Notes: generated from the sequence alone by a model not told the origin. Counted from the first letter of the stretch, positions 16,374 to 25,903 are shown. The stretch: DNA of 64,000 bases from an uncultured Faecalibaculum sp. (GCF_910588395.1 NZ_CAJUPA010000005.1:1-64000); one strand, 5' to 3'. Made by a program: numbers and translations.

Positions 16374-17204
16374 CTAGATCAAATCAATGAACTTCTTCTT
16401 GAACTTGTACATCAGCAGACAGCCGGCTGCAAACAGCGCCAGAACAATCAGCCAGAAGCACAGAGTCTGCGCCGGATGCTGCCAGAAAAACTTGTGGTAG
16501 AAAATCGATTCTCTGTACCCGTTGACCAGATAATACACCGGGTTGATTTTCATGATCAGATTGATGGCTTTTGCAAACGGAACATGACTTCCGAACTGGC
16601 AGTCCCAGATAATCGGCGAAAAATACATGAGCATGCGGGTCAGGGATACAATCAGTTTCCGCACATCCCGCCACAGCATGGTCAGAACCGACAGAATCAG
16701 TGCCACTGCCTCCACAAAGCAGAAAGCCGCGAAGATGTAATACAGCAGGGAAATCCACCACCACTGCGGGTAGTAGCCGCAGGCCAGCAGCGTCACCAGG
16801 GCAATCACCAGCATGCAGCCGTGATTGAAGAACTCCTTGCAGATGACAGTTGCAGGCAGAACCGAAACCGGAAACTTCATCTTCGTAATGACATTCACCT
16901 TGGAAAAAATGGCATTGCACCCATTTGTGATGCAGGGCTGCACGAACCACCAGCAGGCATACCCCACCACCAGCCAGGGAAGATAAGCCACGGTGATTCC
17001 ATTGACTTCCACCGGCTTGCGGTTCCAGGCAATGCCGAAAATCAGCCAGTATGTCAGAACCTGAATGGCCGGGGAGAGAAAATTCCAGACAATGCCGAAT
17101 TTGGAATCCCGCATATCTGCAAGCAGTTCATATTTTGAAATGCTGTAAATGCGATACAGGTTGCTGAAATTTTCCCTGATCACATAGCGCATGGCTGTAA
17201 ACAC
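16374..17204 (-). CDS. tagG: Teichoic-acid ABC transporter permease
   Basis: A 276-aa ABC-2 type permease with six membrane segments, partner of TagH. Family features: the N-terminal cytoplasmic helix (NLYRIYSISKYELLADMRDS), FGIVWNFLSPAIQVLTYW, and WRDVRKLIVSLTRMLMYFSPIIW. A GTG at 17204 is chosen because it follows AAGGAGTG by eight bases; a longer open frame to 17258 has no RBS. First gene of the teichoic-acid operon. Confidence 0.9.
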   Translation of the reverse strand: MFTAMRYVIRENFSNLYRIYSISKYELLADMRDSKFGIVWNFLSPAIQVLTYWLIFGIAWNRKPVEVNGITVAYLPWLVVGYACWWFVQPCITNGCNAIFSKVNVITKMKFPVSVLPATVICKEFFNHGCMLVIALVTLLACGYYPQWWWISLLYYIFAAFCFVEAVALILSVLTMLWRDVRKLIVSLTRMLMYFSPIIWDCQFGSHVPFAKAINLIMKINPVYYLVNGYRESIFYHKFFWQHPAQTLCFWLIVLALFAAGCLLMYKFKKKFIDLI

Positions 17205-17225
17205 GGGCCACACTCCTTTCTGCAC

Positions 17226-17290
17226 GGGCGGATTCCGGATCCGCCAGACATGTTTCACAGAATCAAAGGACCATGGTCCTTTTTTCTTCT
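17226..17290 (-). promoter_or_regulatory. Two hairpins in the tagG leader
   Basis: Upstream of tagG lie a stem GGCGGAT/ATCCGCC with a five-base loop (17227-17245) and a perfect 18-base palindrome, AAAGGACCATGGTCCTTT (17265-17282). They could be leader RNA structures or an operator. No convincing -10/-35 pair was found here; the best is TTGACG near 17310 without a clear -10. Confidence 0.4.
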
Positions 17291-17363
17291 TATCCTTAAT
17301 GATACGTCAAATCGCGGATTCTGACTGTTGTTTCTCCTGCACACAGGAAAATCAGAGGTTTCT

Positions 17364-17396
17364 CAAAAAAAGACCAGTCTGACAGCAGACTGATCT
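17364..17396 (-). terminator. Terminator after rpoE
   Basis: On the minus strand GATCAGTCTG pairs with CAGACTGGTC around a four-base loop (one internal mismatch), followed by seven Ts. It ends the ywiB-argS-rpoE transcript. Confidence 0.88.
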
Positions 17397-17436
17397 GTTT
17401 GCGATCTTGTCCGGATCATCAGGAGACTGAAAATGA

Positions 17437-17745
17437 TTACTCTTCTCCCTGATCCTCTTTCTCGTCTTCTTCCTCATCCTCATCATCTTCCACGGAGAGA
17501 GAATCTGTATCGACGTTGCTTTCTGCGGAAGAATAGCGGGATTTCAGATCCCAGCGGTTGCCCGCCAGACTGAAGAACCGTCCATCAATGGACAAATCTG
17601 TATAAAACTGTGCAATCTGATTGTCAGCCTGAGCGGGTGTCAGTCCCATATCCTTGACCACACTGGACCAGAGCTTGATGAATGACTGCGGTCCTTCGGA
17701 TTTTGACAGAATATCATAGGCTGTTTCAGTCATTGATTTCTTCAT
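17437..17745 (-). CDS. rpoE: DNA-directed RNA polymerase delta subunit
   Basis: A 102-aa delta subunit, found only in Bacillota, which speeds RNA polymerase recycling and reduces nonspecific binding. An N-terminal winged-helix (HARE-HTH) domain covers about 5-70 (TAYDILSKSEGPQSFIKLW, DGRFFSLAGNRWDLKSRY). A strongly acidic tail of Asp/Glu runs ends the protein. It is shorter than B. subtilis RpoE (173 aa) because the acidic tail is brief. AAGGAGGTTTCC precedes the ATG; it follows argS by 18 bases. Confidence 0.93.
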   Translation of the reverse strand: MKKSMTETAYDILSKSEGPQSFIKLWSSVVKDMGLTPAQADNQIAQFYTDLSIDGRFFSLAGNRWDLKSRYSSAESNVDTDSLSVEDDEDEEEDEKEDQGEE

Positions 17746-17763
17746 GGAAACCTCCTTGAATGA

Positions 17764-19404
17764 TTACATCACTTCCGGCGCGTTTACGCCAATGAGATTC
17801 AGAGCCTCTGCCAGAACGATCCGGGTGGCATTGACCAGAGCCAGCCGCCGGGCAGACAGTTCCGGATCGCTGCGGTCGATGACCTTGCAGGCGTTGTAGA
17901 AGCTGTGGAAATGAGAAGCCAGATTCTGAATGTAGTGCACCATTTTATGAACCTGACGGGTCCGGGCTGCATCCTGAACCACACGGGGGAATTCCGCCAG
18001 CACTTTCATCAGCGCCAGTTCCTTTTCATGACTCAGACCTGTCACATCTTCTGCGGGCTGCAGATCAGCGGCCCCTCTGGCAATGGAGCACATCCGCGCA
18101 TGAGCATACTGCGCATAGTACACCGGATTCTCGTTGGATTTTTTCGCCGCCAGTTCCATGTCGAAATCGAGATGAGAGTCCAGAGCCCGCTGAACAAAGA
18201 AATATCTGGCCGCATCGACTCCTACGCGCTCGCACAGTTCCCGGATCGTGGTGGCATTGCCCAGGCGCTTGGACATCTTCATTTCCTCGCCATCATTCAC
18301 CAGCCGGACCATCTGGATGATGTCCACATGCAGTTTTTCCGGATCATTGCCCAGCGCCTGCATGCCTGCTTTCAGGCGGGTAATGTAGCCGTGATGATCG
18401 GCTCCGAAGAAATCAATGATTTCATCATATTCCCGGCTGTACTTGGTGTCGTGATAAGCCAGATCCGGAACAAGATACGTCAGAGATCCATCCTGCTTGC
18501 GCAGCACCCGGTCCTTGTCATCTCCGTACTTTGTGGAGGCAAACCACGTGGCGCCATCGCTTTCATAACTCTCTCCGTCTTCTTTCAGACGGTCCAGAAC
18601 CTGATCCACGAGACCTGCATTCCGGATGCTCTGTTCACTGCTCCAGACATCAAATCCCACACGGTAATCATCCAGATCCCGGCGAATCTTGTCCAGTTCA
18701 AAGGTAATGCCTTCCTTGCGGAAAAAATCAAGATTTTCCGGAGTCTCTTCTATATAAGCATCCCCGTATTCATCTGCAAGTTCTTTGCCCTTGATCCGGA
18801 TATCTTCACCCAGATATCCGTCTTCGCCGATTTCAGCTTCCTGTCCCAGAGCCTGCAGATACCGCGCCTGCAGGGATCTGGCCAGATTCGCAATCTGATT
18901 GCCGGCATCATTCACATAGTATTCCCGGGTGACATCGTATCCGGCTTTTTTCATGATCCGGCTCACAGAGTCTCCCCAGGCTGCACCTCTTGCGTGACCC
19001 AGGTGCAGAGACCCGGTGGGATTTGCGGATACATACTCCAGATTCACTTTGATTCCGTTGGGTTCTCCGGTTCCATACTCCGGTCCTTTCCGGAGAATCT
19101 GATTCACGGCTGTCGCAAAGGAATCTCTGGCCATGGTGAAGTTCAGAAACCCGGGTCCGGCAATTTCCACTGACTGAATCCCGTAGGTTTCCCTGTCCAG
19201 GGCTTCCGCAATCTTTTCTGCAATCTGACGGGGATTCCGGTGAAGGACTTTTGCCAGCTGCATCGCTGTGTTCGCTGCAAAATCCCCATGTTCTTTGCTG
19301 CGGGGCGTTTCAATGACAATTTCCTCTGCGGGTTTGTCCAGATCAAAAGCCCGCTTCAGCGCTTCGCTGACCGCGCTTTTCAGTTTTGTATCTGCTGATT
19401 CCAT
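17764..19404 (-). CDS. argS: Arginyl-tRNA synthetase
   Basis: A 546-aa class I synthetase charging tRNA-Arg. It has the N-terminal additional domain typical of ArgRS, the HIGH motif as HLGHARG (134-140), the KMSKS-loop as KMSKRLGN, and the C-terminal DALR anticodon-binding domain. The start at 19404 (MESADTK) follows AAAGGAGTGACC; the ATG seven codons earlier lies inside ywiB. The ywiB-argS-rpoE order is as in B. subtilis. Confidence 0.97.
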   Translation of the reverse strand: MESADTKLKSAVSEALKRAFDLDKPAEEIVIETPRSKEHGDFAANTAMQLAKVLHRNPRQIAEKIAEALDRETYGIQSVEIAGPGFLNFTMARDSFATAVNQILRKGPEYGTGEPNGIKVNLEYVSANPTGSLHLGHARGAAWGDSVSRIMKKAGYDVTREYYVNDAGNQIANLARSLQARYLQALGQEAEIGEDGYLGEDIRIKGKELADEYGDAYIEETPENLDFFRKEGITFELDKIRRDLDDYRVGFDVWSSEQSIRNAGLVDQVLDRLKEDGESYESDGATWFASTKYGDDKDRVLRKQDGSLTYLVPDLAYHDTKYSREYDEIIDFFGADHHGYITRLKAGMQALGNDPEKLHVDIIQMVRLVNDGEEMKMSKRLGNATTIRELCERVGVDAARYFFVQRALDSHLDFDMELAAKKSNENPVYYAQYAHARMCSIARGAADLQPAEDVTGLSHEKELALMKVLAEFPRVVQDAARTRQVHKMVHYIQNLASHFHSFYNACKVIDRSDPELSARRLALVNATRIVLAEALNLIGVNAPEVM

Positions 19405-19409
19405 CCTGG

Positions 19410-19754
19410 TCACTCCTTTGTCCATTCCAGCCGGAAATGCCGGCAGTCACCTTCCAGTTCATATTCCACTTCCGCTTTGCAGTCCTCTGTTTTCAGTTTT
19501 CCCACTGAAGCTGCAGCTGTCAGACAGCCCCAGGGACTGTCAATGATGACCGGACACACAGCCTGGGCACGAAGCTGCATCCGGACTGTCAGTTCCGTTC
19601 GGGAAATGATTTCCAGTCTGTCTTTTCCCACAATCCAGGTCTGCCGGGACTCGGGAGTTTCAAACTGCAGCTTCTGCCCCTGCGGGGTTTCTTCCAGATC
19701 ACCCGGACCTGCATAAAGAAGCCTGTTGTTTTCCGTTAATCGAATGTCTGACAT
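19410..19754 (-). CDS. DUF1934 family protein (YwiB-like)
   Basis: A 114-aa small beta-rich protein of the DUF1934 family, which adopts a calycin-like barrel in known members. It is recognised by its position just before argS and by its pattern (LQFETPESRQTWIVGKDRLEIISR, then EVEYELEGDCRHFRLEW). Function is unknown; the tight link to argS across Bacillota hints at translation. No RBS is visible, and the -10 ends nine bases before the ATG, so the mRNA is probably leaderless or nearly so. Confidence 0.82.
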   Translation of the reverse strand: MSDIRLTENNRLLYAGPGDLEETPQGQKLQFETPESRQTWIVGKDRLEIISRTELTVRMQLRAQAVCPVIIDSPWGCLTAAASVGKLKTEDCKAEVEYELEGDCRHFRLEWTKE

Positions 19755-19763
19755 GGCGCTAGT

Positions 19764-19791
19764 ATCGTACCATGGTCCGGATTGATTTCAA
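19764..19791 (-). promoter_or_regulatory. Promoter of ywiB-argS-rpoE
   Basis: TTGAAA (19786-19791) and TACGAT (19764-19769, with the extended TGG) are separated by 16 bases on the minus strand. Transcription should begin within about three bases of the ywiB ATG at 19754. Confidence 0.7.
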
Positions 19792-21042
19792 TCATTTTTC
19801 CCTCTTCACAGCCATTTCCAAGCCGGCATCCCCATAAAGCTCCCGGGGAAAATACAGGCGGCGGGTGACAACGGGTTCCATCTTGTCCAGGGCACAGACA
19901 ATGGCGCTTCTTTCAGAAAGCACATGGATCTGTCCCCGGGGATCCAGTACCAGAATCTGTGCCTGGCTTTCATGATAGGGAAGATATACTTTGCTGCCGG
20001 CTACATCTTCTTTCAGATAAAACTCTTCCGGCAGCTCAAGACGCTCCAGTGCTCTCTGCAGTGCCTGCTGCTGCCTGACAGAAGGATCCTCCACCCAGTC
20101 AAGCAGACGGCGGTTCAGCAGTCTGTCTGCCAGATCCGCCAGCAGCCGGTCGGAAGATGCAGCAGCCTGCTGCAGTCCGGCACTCAGTCTGTAATCATCC
20201 AGTTCGAGAAACCGGCAGGGCTGACTGAGTTCGTAGACATTTTCCAGAAGCATGATCGGAGTCTTTTGCCGGATCTGGCTGTACCGGTCAAAAAACAGCT
20301 GAAGCAGAACTTCGAAGGAACGGGCCACAGGATGCAGATAGACCTGCCAGTACATGTGGTATCTGGTCATGATATAGTCTTCCACCGAATGCATGCCGCT
20401 TTCCTTGATGCACAGCCGGCCGCTGCTCACCCGCAGACAGCGCAGAATCCGCTCCAGGTCGAATGTACCGTAGCTGGTCCCGGTTTCATAGGCATCCCGC
20501 AGCAGATAGTCCATCCGGTCTGCATCCAGCTGTCCGGAAATCATATCGCACAGAAGCGTTTTCGGATGCGTCCCCTGAATAATCGCTGCCGTTTCTGCCG
20601 GCAGCCGGGAATCGGCAGCTGCCAGAATCCGATGGATTTCTGTATCCTGCAAAATCAGATTGATGGTCATCTGTTCATGTGAACAGGCAGAAAGCCGCTC
20701 GAAGGAATGAGAGAAAGGACCATGCCCGATATCATGAAGCAGGGCCGCGCACATGACCTGCAGCTTTTCCCGCTGATTCAGCTCCCGGGCTATATCCGGC
20801 ACTTCCTCTGTCATGCGCCGGACAATTTCATATACACCCAGAGAGTGGGAAAACCGGGAATGCTCCGCTGTGTGATAAACCTGAAATACGCCACCCAGCT
20901 GACGGATCCGTCTGAGTCTCTGAAACTCCGGTGTGTCCAGAAGCTGCCAGATCAGAGGCGACCGGATATGGATGTATCCATGAATCGGATCCCGAAGAAC
21001 CCGCGGCTCTTCCAGTCCGGTCAGCATGTATTCTTCTGTCAT
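19792..21042 (-). CDS. HD-domain phosphohydrolase (YwfO-like)
   Basis: A 416-aa metal-dependent hydrolase of the dNTPase-like HD superfamily. The motifs are RDPIHGYIHI near residue 20, HSRFSHSLG (His61, His66), LLHDIGHGPFSHSFE (His103, Asp104) and, further on, LDADRMDYLLRDAY. It is the length of B. subtilis YwfO, which cleaves nucleoside triphosphates. It begins in an ATGA overlap with the nudix gene, putting two nucleotide hydrolases side by side. Confidence 0.88.
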   Translation of the reverse strand: MTEEYMLTGLEEPRVLRDPIHGYIHIRSPLIWQLLDTPEFQRLRRIRQLGGVFQVYHTAEHSRFSHSLGVYEIVRRMTEEVPDIARELNQREKLQVMCAALLHDIGHGPFSHSFERLSACSHEQMTINLILQDTEIHRILAAADSRLPAETAAIIQGTHPKTLLCDMISGQLDADRMDYLLRDAYETGTSYGTFDLERILRCLRVSSGRLCIKESGMHSVEDYIMTRYHMYWQVYLHPVARSFEVLLQLFFDRYSQIRQKTPIMLLENVYELSQPCRFLELDDYRLSAGLQQAAASSDRLLADLADRLLNRRLLDWVEDPSVRQQQALQRALERLELPEEFYLKEDVAGSKVYLPYHESQAQILVLDPRGQIHVLSERSAIVCALDKMEPVVTRRLYFPRELYGDAGLEMAVKREK

Positions 21043-21458
21043 TCTTTTTGATCTGCTGCCGGCTTGTACTGCGAAGTCATCCGGTTTTCCAGGGCTTTGA
21101 CCAGATGCCTGTCAGATTCAAAGAATTTCCAGTTGTATATCTTGTCCGGTTCTGTCCAGACAAGATCATCATGCACATGCATGACAGGAGTCTGATCGCT
21201 GGTACAGGTAAAACATGTCAGTCTGATCATATCCTCCCCCTGCTGATCCTGACCACTTGCCAGATACTGAATATCCCGGATTCTGATTCCCATTTCTTCC
21301 TGCCATTCCCGTATCAGTGCTTCCTGTGCCGTTTCCCCAGGTTCAATTTTGCCGCCGGGAAATTCATACCATCCATCCGCTACATCGGATACCCGCCGCG
21401 CAATGAGAACTCTGCCGTCCTTTACCAGAGCACCGCATACCACTTCAATCGTTTTCAC
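21039..21458 (-). CDS. NUDIX hydrolase (MutT-like)
   Basis: A 139-aa nudix enzyme with an intact box: GGKIEPGETAQEALIREWQE, then EMGI. The N-terminal VKTIEVVCGALVKDGRVLIARR and YEFPGGK resemble 8-oxo-dGTP diphosphatases of the MutT type. The GTG at 21458 is chosen because it follows AGGAG by seven bases and lies inside the end of rqcP; the ATG at 21473 has no RBS. Substrate is inferred, not shown. Confidence 0.85.
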   Translation of the reverse strand: MKTIEVVCGALVKDGRVLIARRVSDVADGWYEFPGGKIEPGETAQEALIREWQEEMGIRIRDIQYLASGQDQQGEDMIRLTCFTCTSDQTPVMHVHDDLVWTEPDKIYNWKFFESDRHLVKALENRMTSQYKPAADQKE

Positions 21459-21789
21459 GCTCGTCTCCTGCATCTGCAGATATTCCGGCAGTGTCAGACA
21501 GAGAATCCGCTGATGAACGCCCCTCGCAGGACTCATCGATTCTCGTTTCTTCCACCACTTCAAACAGCAATGCCGCAGCGCTTTTCGATACCTGTTTTTT
21601 TACATCAGTGATCCGGACCGTCAGGCACCGGTTTCCGAACTTCAGCACCAGCACATCACCGATTTCCACTTCGGTCCCGGGTTTTGCGCGCCGTCCGTTC
21701 ACTGTGATCCTTCCCTGCAGAGCCAGTTCCTTTGCCGCTTCCCGGCGCTTCAGTATCCTGGCTGTTTTCAGATATTTATCCAGTCTCAT
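21445..21789 (-). CDS. rqcP: S4-domain RNA-binding protein RqcP (YabO)
   Basis: A 114-aa protein with an N-terminal S4 domain (MRLDKYLKTARILKRR; ITVNGRRAKPGTEVEIGD) and an acidic, Ser/Asp-rich tail of about 35 residues not usual in the family. B. subtilis RqcP binds stalled 50S subunits with RqcH to add alanine tails to stuck chains. Position just after mfd matches the Bacillus pth-mfd-yabO order. GAGGAAATC precedes the ATG. Confidence 0.88.
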   Translation of the reverse strand: MRLDKYLKTARILKRREAAKELALQGRITVNGRRAKPGTEVEIGDVLVLKFGNRCLTVRITDVKKQVSKSAAALLFEVVEETRIDESCEGRSSADSLSDTAGISADAGDEREND

Positions 21790-21861
21790 GATTTCCTCTT
21801 TCTTTCTCTTTGCAAATACACCTGCAGTCCTGCGTTATTCGCCATCTGATGGTCCGCAGAA

Positions 21862-24800
21862 TCAGACAGCCGCTTTTTTCAGATCCTCCCGCAGCAGAAG
21901 TTCGGAGAGTTTCAGCAGAAGTTCCACCGCCCGGCGGCTTTTCCGGTCCACCAGGATCTCAATCTGGCCGGATTTCATCCGCAGTTTCACCTGCCGGGAC
22001 AAAGCCGATACTTCATCAAACAGCTTTCTTCCATCCACAGTCCGCGACCATTCGGCATCCATCGTAACAACGTAGGCTGCCGGTGTCTCTTTCAGCCCGG
22101 CTACACCGGGCTGCATCACAAACAGATCCAGACGACGCTGTTCAAACAGTTCCAGAACATCCTTCGGGATGCGGCCAAACAGATCCTTGACCCGGCTCTC
22201 GCAGGCAGCCAGCTGTACGGGAGTCTTTGCATCCCGGATCTCCTGATACAACGCCAGTTTGTCTCCGTCATTGTCTGTGAATCCCGCCGGAATATAACCA
22301 CCCACCTGAATGGATGAAGTCTTTTCCGGCTCTTTTTTCTCCACCGGCTTGCCCTGTTTGCGGGCAATGGCTTCCGAGAGCATTTCCAGATACAGATCCA
22401 GACCAACCTGATCAATGAATCCGGCCTGCTGCGGACCCAGCATATCCCCGGCTCCCCGGATTGTCAGATCCCGCATGGCGATTTTGTATCCGGATCCCAG
22501 CTGTGTGAATTCCCGGATGGACCGCAGGCGCTTGGCTGCCTGTTCTGTCAGCTGCTTGTGAGGCTGAACCATGAGATAACAGTAGGCAATCCTGTCTCGG
22601 CGTCCCACCCGGCCCCGGATCTGATACAGCTGCGACAAACCGAAGTGATCCGCGTCTTCAATGATCATCGTGTTGGCGTTTTCAATATCCAGACCTGTCT
22701 CGATGATGGTGGTGCAGACGAGAATTTTGTATTTTCCCTGAGCAAAATCCAGCATGATCTGTTCAATATCATCCCGGTTCATTCTGCCATGAGCCACAGC
22801 AACCGGCGCATCCGGAAACTGTGCCTGTATATGAGCTGCCACAGCATTGATGTTGGATACGTGATTGTACAGGTAAAACACCTGTCCATCCCGGGCCAGT
22901 TCCCGGGCAATGACTTCCTGCACCACTGTACTCCGTTTTTCCATGACATAGGTCTGGATTGGATGTCTGTGGGCAGGAGGAGTATTCAGCTGGGAAATCG
23001 TCCGCACTCCAATCAGGGACATCTGAAGGGTGCGGGGAATGGGAGTGGCAGACAGGGACAGTACATCAATGGTATTTTTCATCTCTTTGATTTTTTCCTT
23101 GTGTTCCACACCGAACCGCTGTTCCTCGTCAATGATCAGAAAGCCCAAATCCTTGTATCTGATGGTTTTGGAAAGCAGCTTGTGGGTTCCCACCACAATA
23201 TCCACTGTACCGTTTTTCAGGCCTTCCCGGATTTCCTTCATCTTTCGGGCCGGTGTGAACCGGCTTACCATTTCAACGGACGCACCTGTATAGGCAAACC
23301 GCTTCTCCAGCGTTTTATAGTGCTGCAGCGCAAGCACCGTCGTGGGACACAGAAAAGCCACCTGTTTGCCGCTTTCAATGGCCTTGAAGGCACAGCGCAT
23401 GGCAACTTCTGTTTTTCCGAACCCGACATCGCCGCACAGAAGATGATCCATGGGTTTTGCCTTTTCCATCTCCGCCTTGATTTCTTCTGTCGCCTGCAGC
23501 TGATCCGGGGTGGGTACATAGGGGAACGCTTCATCGAATTCCCGCTGAAGAGCATCATCTTCGGGAAAGGCGAATCCGATTTCCTCATTGCGTTCCGCAT
23601 ACAGCTCCACAAGACGCCCGGCAATTTCCTCCACTTTCTGACTGACCCGTTCTCTGGTCTTCTGCCATTGACCGGAACCAAGCTGTGAAAGACGGACACC
23701 GGATCCTTCCTTGGATATGTACTTTCGCACCAGCTGAAACTGAGACAGCGGAACAAACAGTTCATCTCCGCCCCGGTACACCACATGCAGATAATCCTGG
23801 GTTCTGCCTTTCTGATTTCGCTGAACCGTTCCCATGTACTGCCCGATGCCGTACTGACTGTGCACCACATAATCCCCCGGTTCCAGTTCCAGCACATTGG
23901 ACAGCATCTGGCCTTCCTTGAATGTCTTCTGATACCGCTGATGCCGGACAGGTTTGGCAAAAAGTTCCCGGGAGGTATATACATCAAACTCCGGAGAACG
24001 GAACCCTTCGTAATACCAGCCTTCCACACGCCGGATCTTCTTGCCTTCGGCCCGGTCTTTCAGAAGCTTCGCTTCTGCATCGCTGACAGCAAAATACGTC
24101 TGAAGACGCATGTTTTTCAGAAATATGTCCAGTGGTTCCTGCACCGGGTCCACAGGCCGGATTTCAGAATAAATCGGATGATGCAGATCATCAAACTCGT
24201 GAATGACCTGAAATTTCCGGTCTTTCTGAAGGCTGATCAGATCATGAAACAGCGTATAAACCGGCAGACTTTTGTGATCTGTCACCAGTTCCTGGACAAA
24301 CGATATATTGTCTGTCCGTATTTTCTTCTCCGCTTCATAAACCTGCTCCTCACTGGAAAGGATCACATCTCCCTGCACATAATCCAGCAGACATCCAGGA
24401 GAAGTCAGAGCGAACATTCTGTACAGAGAAGGAGAAGTGTCATAGGACTGCACTCCCCGCAGATCCTGCTCCACCTGATCTGTCAGCACCTGGGCTGCTT
24501 CCGGATCCAGTCCCTGAATGGCGGATTCCAGCTTCTGTCTGGCACCGGCTTCAATCTGGGCTGTCTGTTCCTCCGTAAACAGCAAGTCCGTGGCAGGGAC
24601 AATCTGAACACTGTCCACTGTTCTGATTGTCCTCTGCGTATTTTCATCAAAGAAGCGGATAGAGTCTATTTCTGTATCAAAAAACTCGATCCTCACGGGA
24701 TGATCGTATTCCAGCGTGAAGATATCCACGATTCCACCACGGCTGGCGTACGTGAGAGGCCGGTCCACATAATTCACTTTGGCATATCCGGCACGGTTCA

Positions 24801-25251
24801 GATTTTTCTTCAGTGTGGCCATGTCCATCGTCATACCCGGCTTCAGTTCAAAAATCAGAGATGCGAACAGATCTCTGGAGGGCAGGAAACGGAGAAATCC
24901 CGCGGTATTGGTAATGATCAGGCGTGGTTTGTTTTCTGTGACCAGCTGCCGAAGCACATCCAGCTGTTCTTCTTTTTCTTCCGGACTGGAAGCAATTTCC
25001 TGCACCCGGAGACTCTCATCACTTGTAAACAGCAGTGTATCCTGGACCAGCGGACTCAGGCGGGCATACAGCTGCTGCGCCGCATATCTGTCTTTTTTGA
25101 CGATGATCCGTGTTTTCTGATCAGCAGAAAAGGCACTGGCCAGCACCAGTGCTTCTTCCATGGGAAACAGACTGCCCAGCCTGTTTCCTCCTTCCATGAT
25201 TTCTTTGACTGCCGGGTTTTCCTTCAGCCAGTCCCGTATTTCCTGTGTCAT
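21862..25251 (-). CDS. mfd: Transcription-repair coupling factor Mfd
   Basis: An 1129-aa ATP-dependent translocase that removes RNA polymerase stalled at DNA lesions and recruits UvrA. The order is UvrB-like N-terminal domains, the RNA-polymerase interaction domain (LELEPGDYVVHSQYGIGQY), a RecG-like motor with Walker A GDVGFGKTE and the DEEQ box (IIDEEQRFG), then TRG (QIRGRVGRRDRIAYCYL) and a C-terminal D7 domain. The start at 25251 (MTQEIRDW) overlaps nothing; an in-frame ATG at 25275 inside pth is an alternative. Neither has a strong RBS, so coupling to pth is likely. Confidence 0.97.
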   Translation of the reverse strand: MTQEIRDWLKENPAVKEIMEGGNRLGSLFPMEEALVLASAFSADQKTRIIVKKDRYAAQQLYARLSPLVQDTLLFTSDESLRVQEIASSPEEKEEQLDVLRQLVTENKPRLIITNTAGFLRFLPSRDLFASLIFELKPGMTMDMATLKKNLNRAGYAKVNYVDRPLTYASRGGIVDIFTLEYDHPVRIEFFDTEIDSIRFFDENTQRTIRTVDSVQIVPATDLLFTEEQTAQIEAGARQKLESAIQGLDPEAAQVLTDQVEQDLRGVQSYDTSPSLYRMFALTSPGCLLDYVQGDVILSSEEQVYEAEKKIRTDNISFVQELVTDHKSLPVYTLFHDLISLQKDRKFQVIHEFDDLHHPIYSEIRPVDPVQEPLDIFLKNMRLQTYFAVSDAEAKLLKDRAEGKKIRRVEGWYYEGFRSPEFDVYTSRELFAKPVRHQRYQKTFKEGQMLSNVLELEPGDYVVHSQYGIGQYMGTVQRNQKGRTQDYLHVVYRGGDELFVPLSQFQLVRKYISKEGSGVRLSQLGSGQWQKTRERVSQKVEEIAGRLVELYAERNEEIGFAFPEDDALQREFDEAFPYVPTPDQLQATEEIKAEMEKAKPMDHLLCGDVGFGKTEVAMRCAFKAIESGKQVAFLCPTTVLALQHYKTLEKRFAYTGASVEMVSRFTPARKMKEIREGLKNGTVDIVVGTHKLLSKTIRYKDLGFLIIDEEQRFGVEHKEKIKEMKNTIDVLSLSATPIPRTLQMSLIGVRTISQLNTPPAHRHPIQTYVMEKRSTVVQEVIARELARDGQVFYLYNHVSNINAVAAHIQAQFPDAPVAVAHGRMNRDDIEQIMLDFAQGKYKILVCTTIIETGLDIENANTMIIEDADHFGLSQLYQIRGRVGRRDRIAYCYLMVQPHKQLTEQAAKRLRSIREFTQLGSGYKIAMRDLTIRGAGDMLGPQQAGFIDQVGLDLYLEMLSEAIARKQGKPVEKKEPEKTSSIQVGGYIPAGFTDNDGDKLALYQEIRDAKTPVQLAACESRVKDLFGRIPKDVLELFEQRRLDLFVMQPGVAGLKETPAAYVVTMDAEWSRTVDGRKLFDEVSALSRQVKLRMKSGQIEILVDRKSRRAVELLLKLSELLLREDLKKAAV

Positions 25252-25258
25252 AGATGCA

Positions 25259-25825
25259 TCATACCTTTTTTGCATTGTATCTGTTCATGGCATGCATGGT
25301 TCCTTTCCGGATGATATCTTCTCCGGCTTCTGCTGCCATATCCAGCGCCTGATCCAGACTCTGTTTCTGTTCCGGCGGGAATTTCCCCAGTACCCAGGAA
25401 ATCATCGGTATCTGCACATCTTTGCCCACACCAATTCGTATTCTGTCAAATTCTTCCGTAAAAAGACAATGGATGATGCTTTTGATTCCATTGTGTCCGC
25501 CGGCACTTCCTTTTTGACGGATGCGGATTCGTCCTACCGGCAGATCCACATCATCATAGAGAATGACCACATCAGAAGGTGCGGCTTTATAGAAATCCAG
25601 ACACTGCCGCAGAGCGATGCCTGAGTCATTCATGTAAGTCTGCGGTTTCAGAAGAACAACATCCTCACCGCTGATCCTGCCTTTGGCAAACTTGCTGGAG
25701 AACTTTTCCTGTGAGAATTCCAGTCCCAGTTTCTCTGCCAGTGCATCCACAGCCATAAAACCGGCGTTGTGGCGTGTGTTCTCGTATTTCAATCCTGGAT
25801 TCCCCAGTCCTGCAATGATTTTCAT
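25259..25825 (-). CDS. pth: Peptidyl-tRNA hydrolase
   Basis: A 188-aa enzyme releasing tRNA from prematurely dropped peptidyl-tRNA. Seen are the N-terminal GLGNPG, the catalytic His19 in NTRHNAGF, PQTYMNDSG and GSAGGHNGIKSI. The start at 25825 (MKIIAGLG) follows AAGGAGCAGAT and fits the family; the longer frame does not. First gene of pth-mfd-rqcP-nudix-HD. Confidence 0.97.
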   Translation of the reverse strand: MKIIAGLGNPGLKYENTRHNAGFMAVDALAEKLGLEFSQEKFSSKFAKGRISGEDVVLLKPQTYMNDSGIALRQCLDFYKAAPSDVVILYDDVDLPVGRIRIRQKGSAGGHNGIKSIIHCLFTEEFDRIRIGVGKDVQIPMISWVLGKFPPEQKQSLDQALDMAAEAGEDIIRKGTMHAMNRYNAKKV

Positions 25826-25858
25826 ATCTGCTCCTTGTTTTCGTCTGCTCATTCAATG

Positions 25859-25864
25859 ATTATA
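25859..25864 (-). promoter_or_regulatory. -10 element upstream of pth
   Basis: TATAAT on the minus strand, 33 bases before the pth ATG and directly downstream of the jag terminator. No good -35 was found. Confidence 0.5.
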
Positions 25865-25874
25865 AAAACTGAAC

Positions 25875-25900
25875 AGAAAAAACGGGAGGACCTCCCGTTG
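25875..25900 (-). terminator. Terminator after jag
   Basis: On the minus strand ACGGGAG pairs with CTCCCGT around a three-base loop, followed by six Ts. It ends the rpmH-rnpA-yidC-jag transcript. Confidence 0.88.
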
Positions 25901-25903
25901 TCT

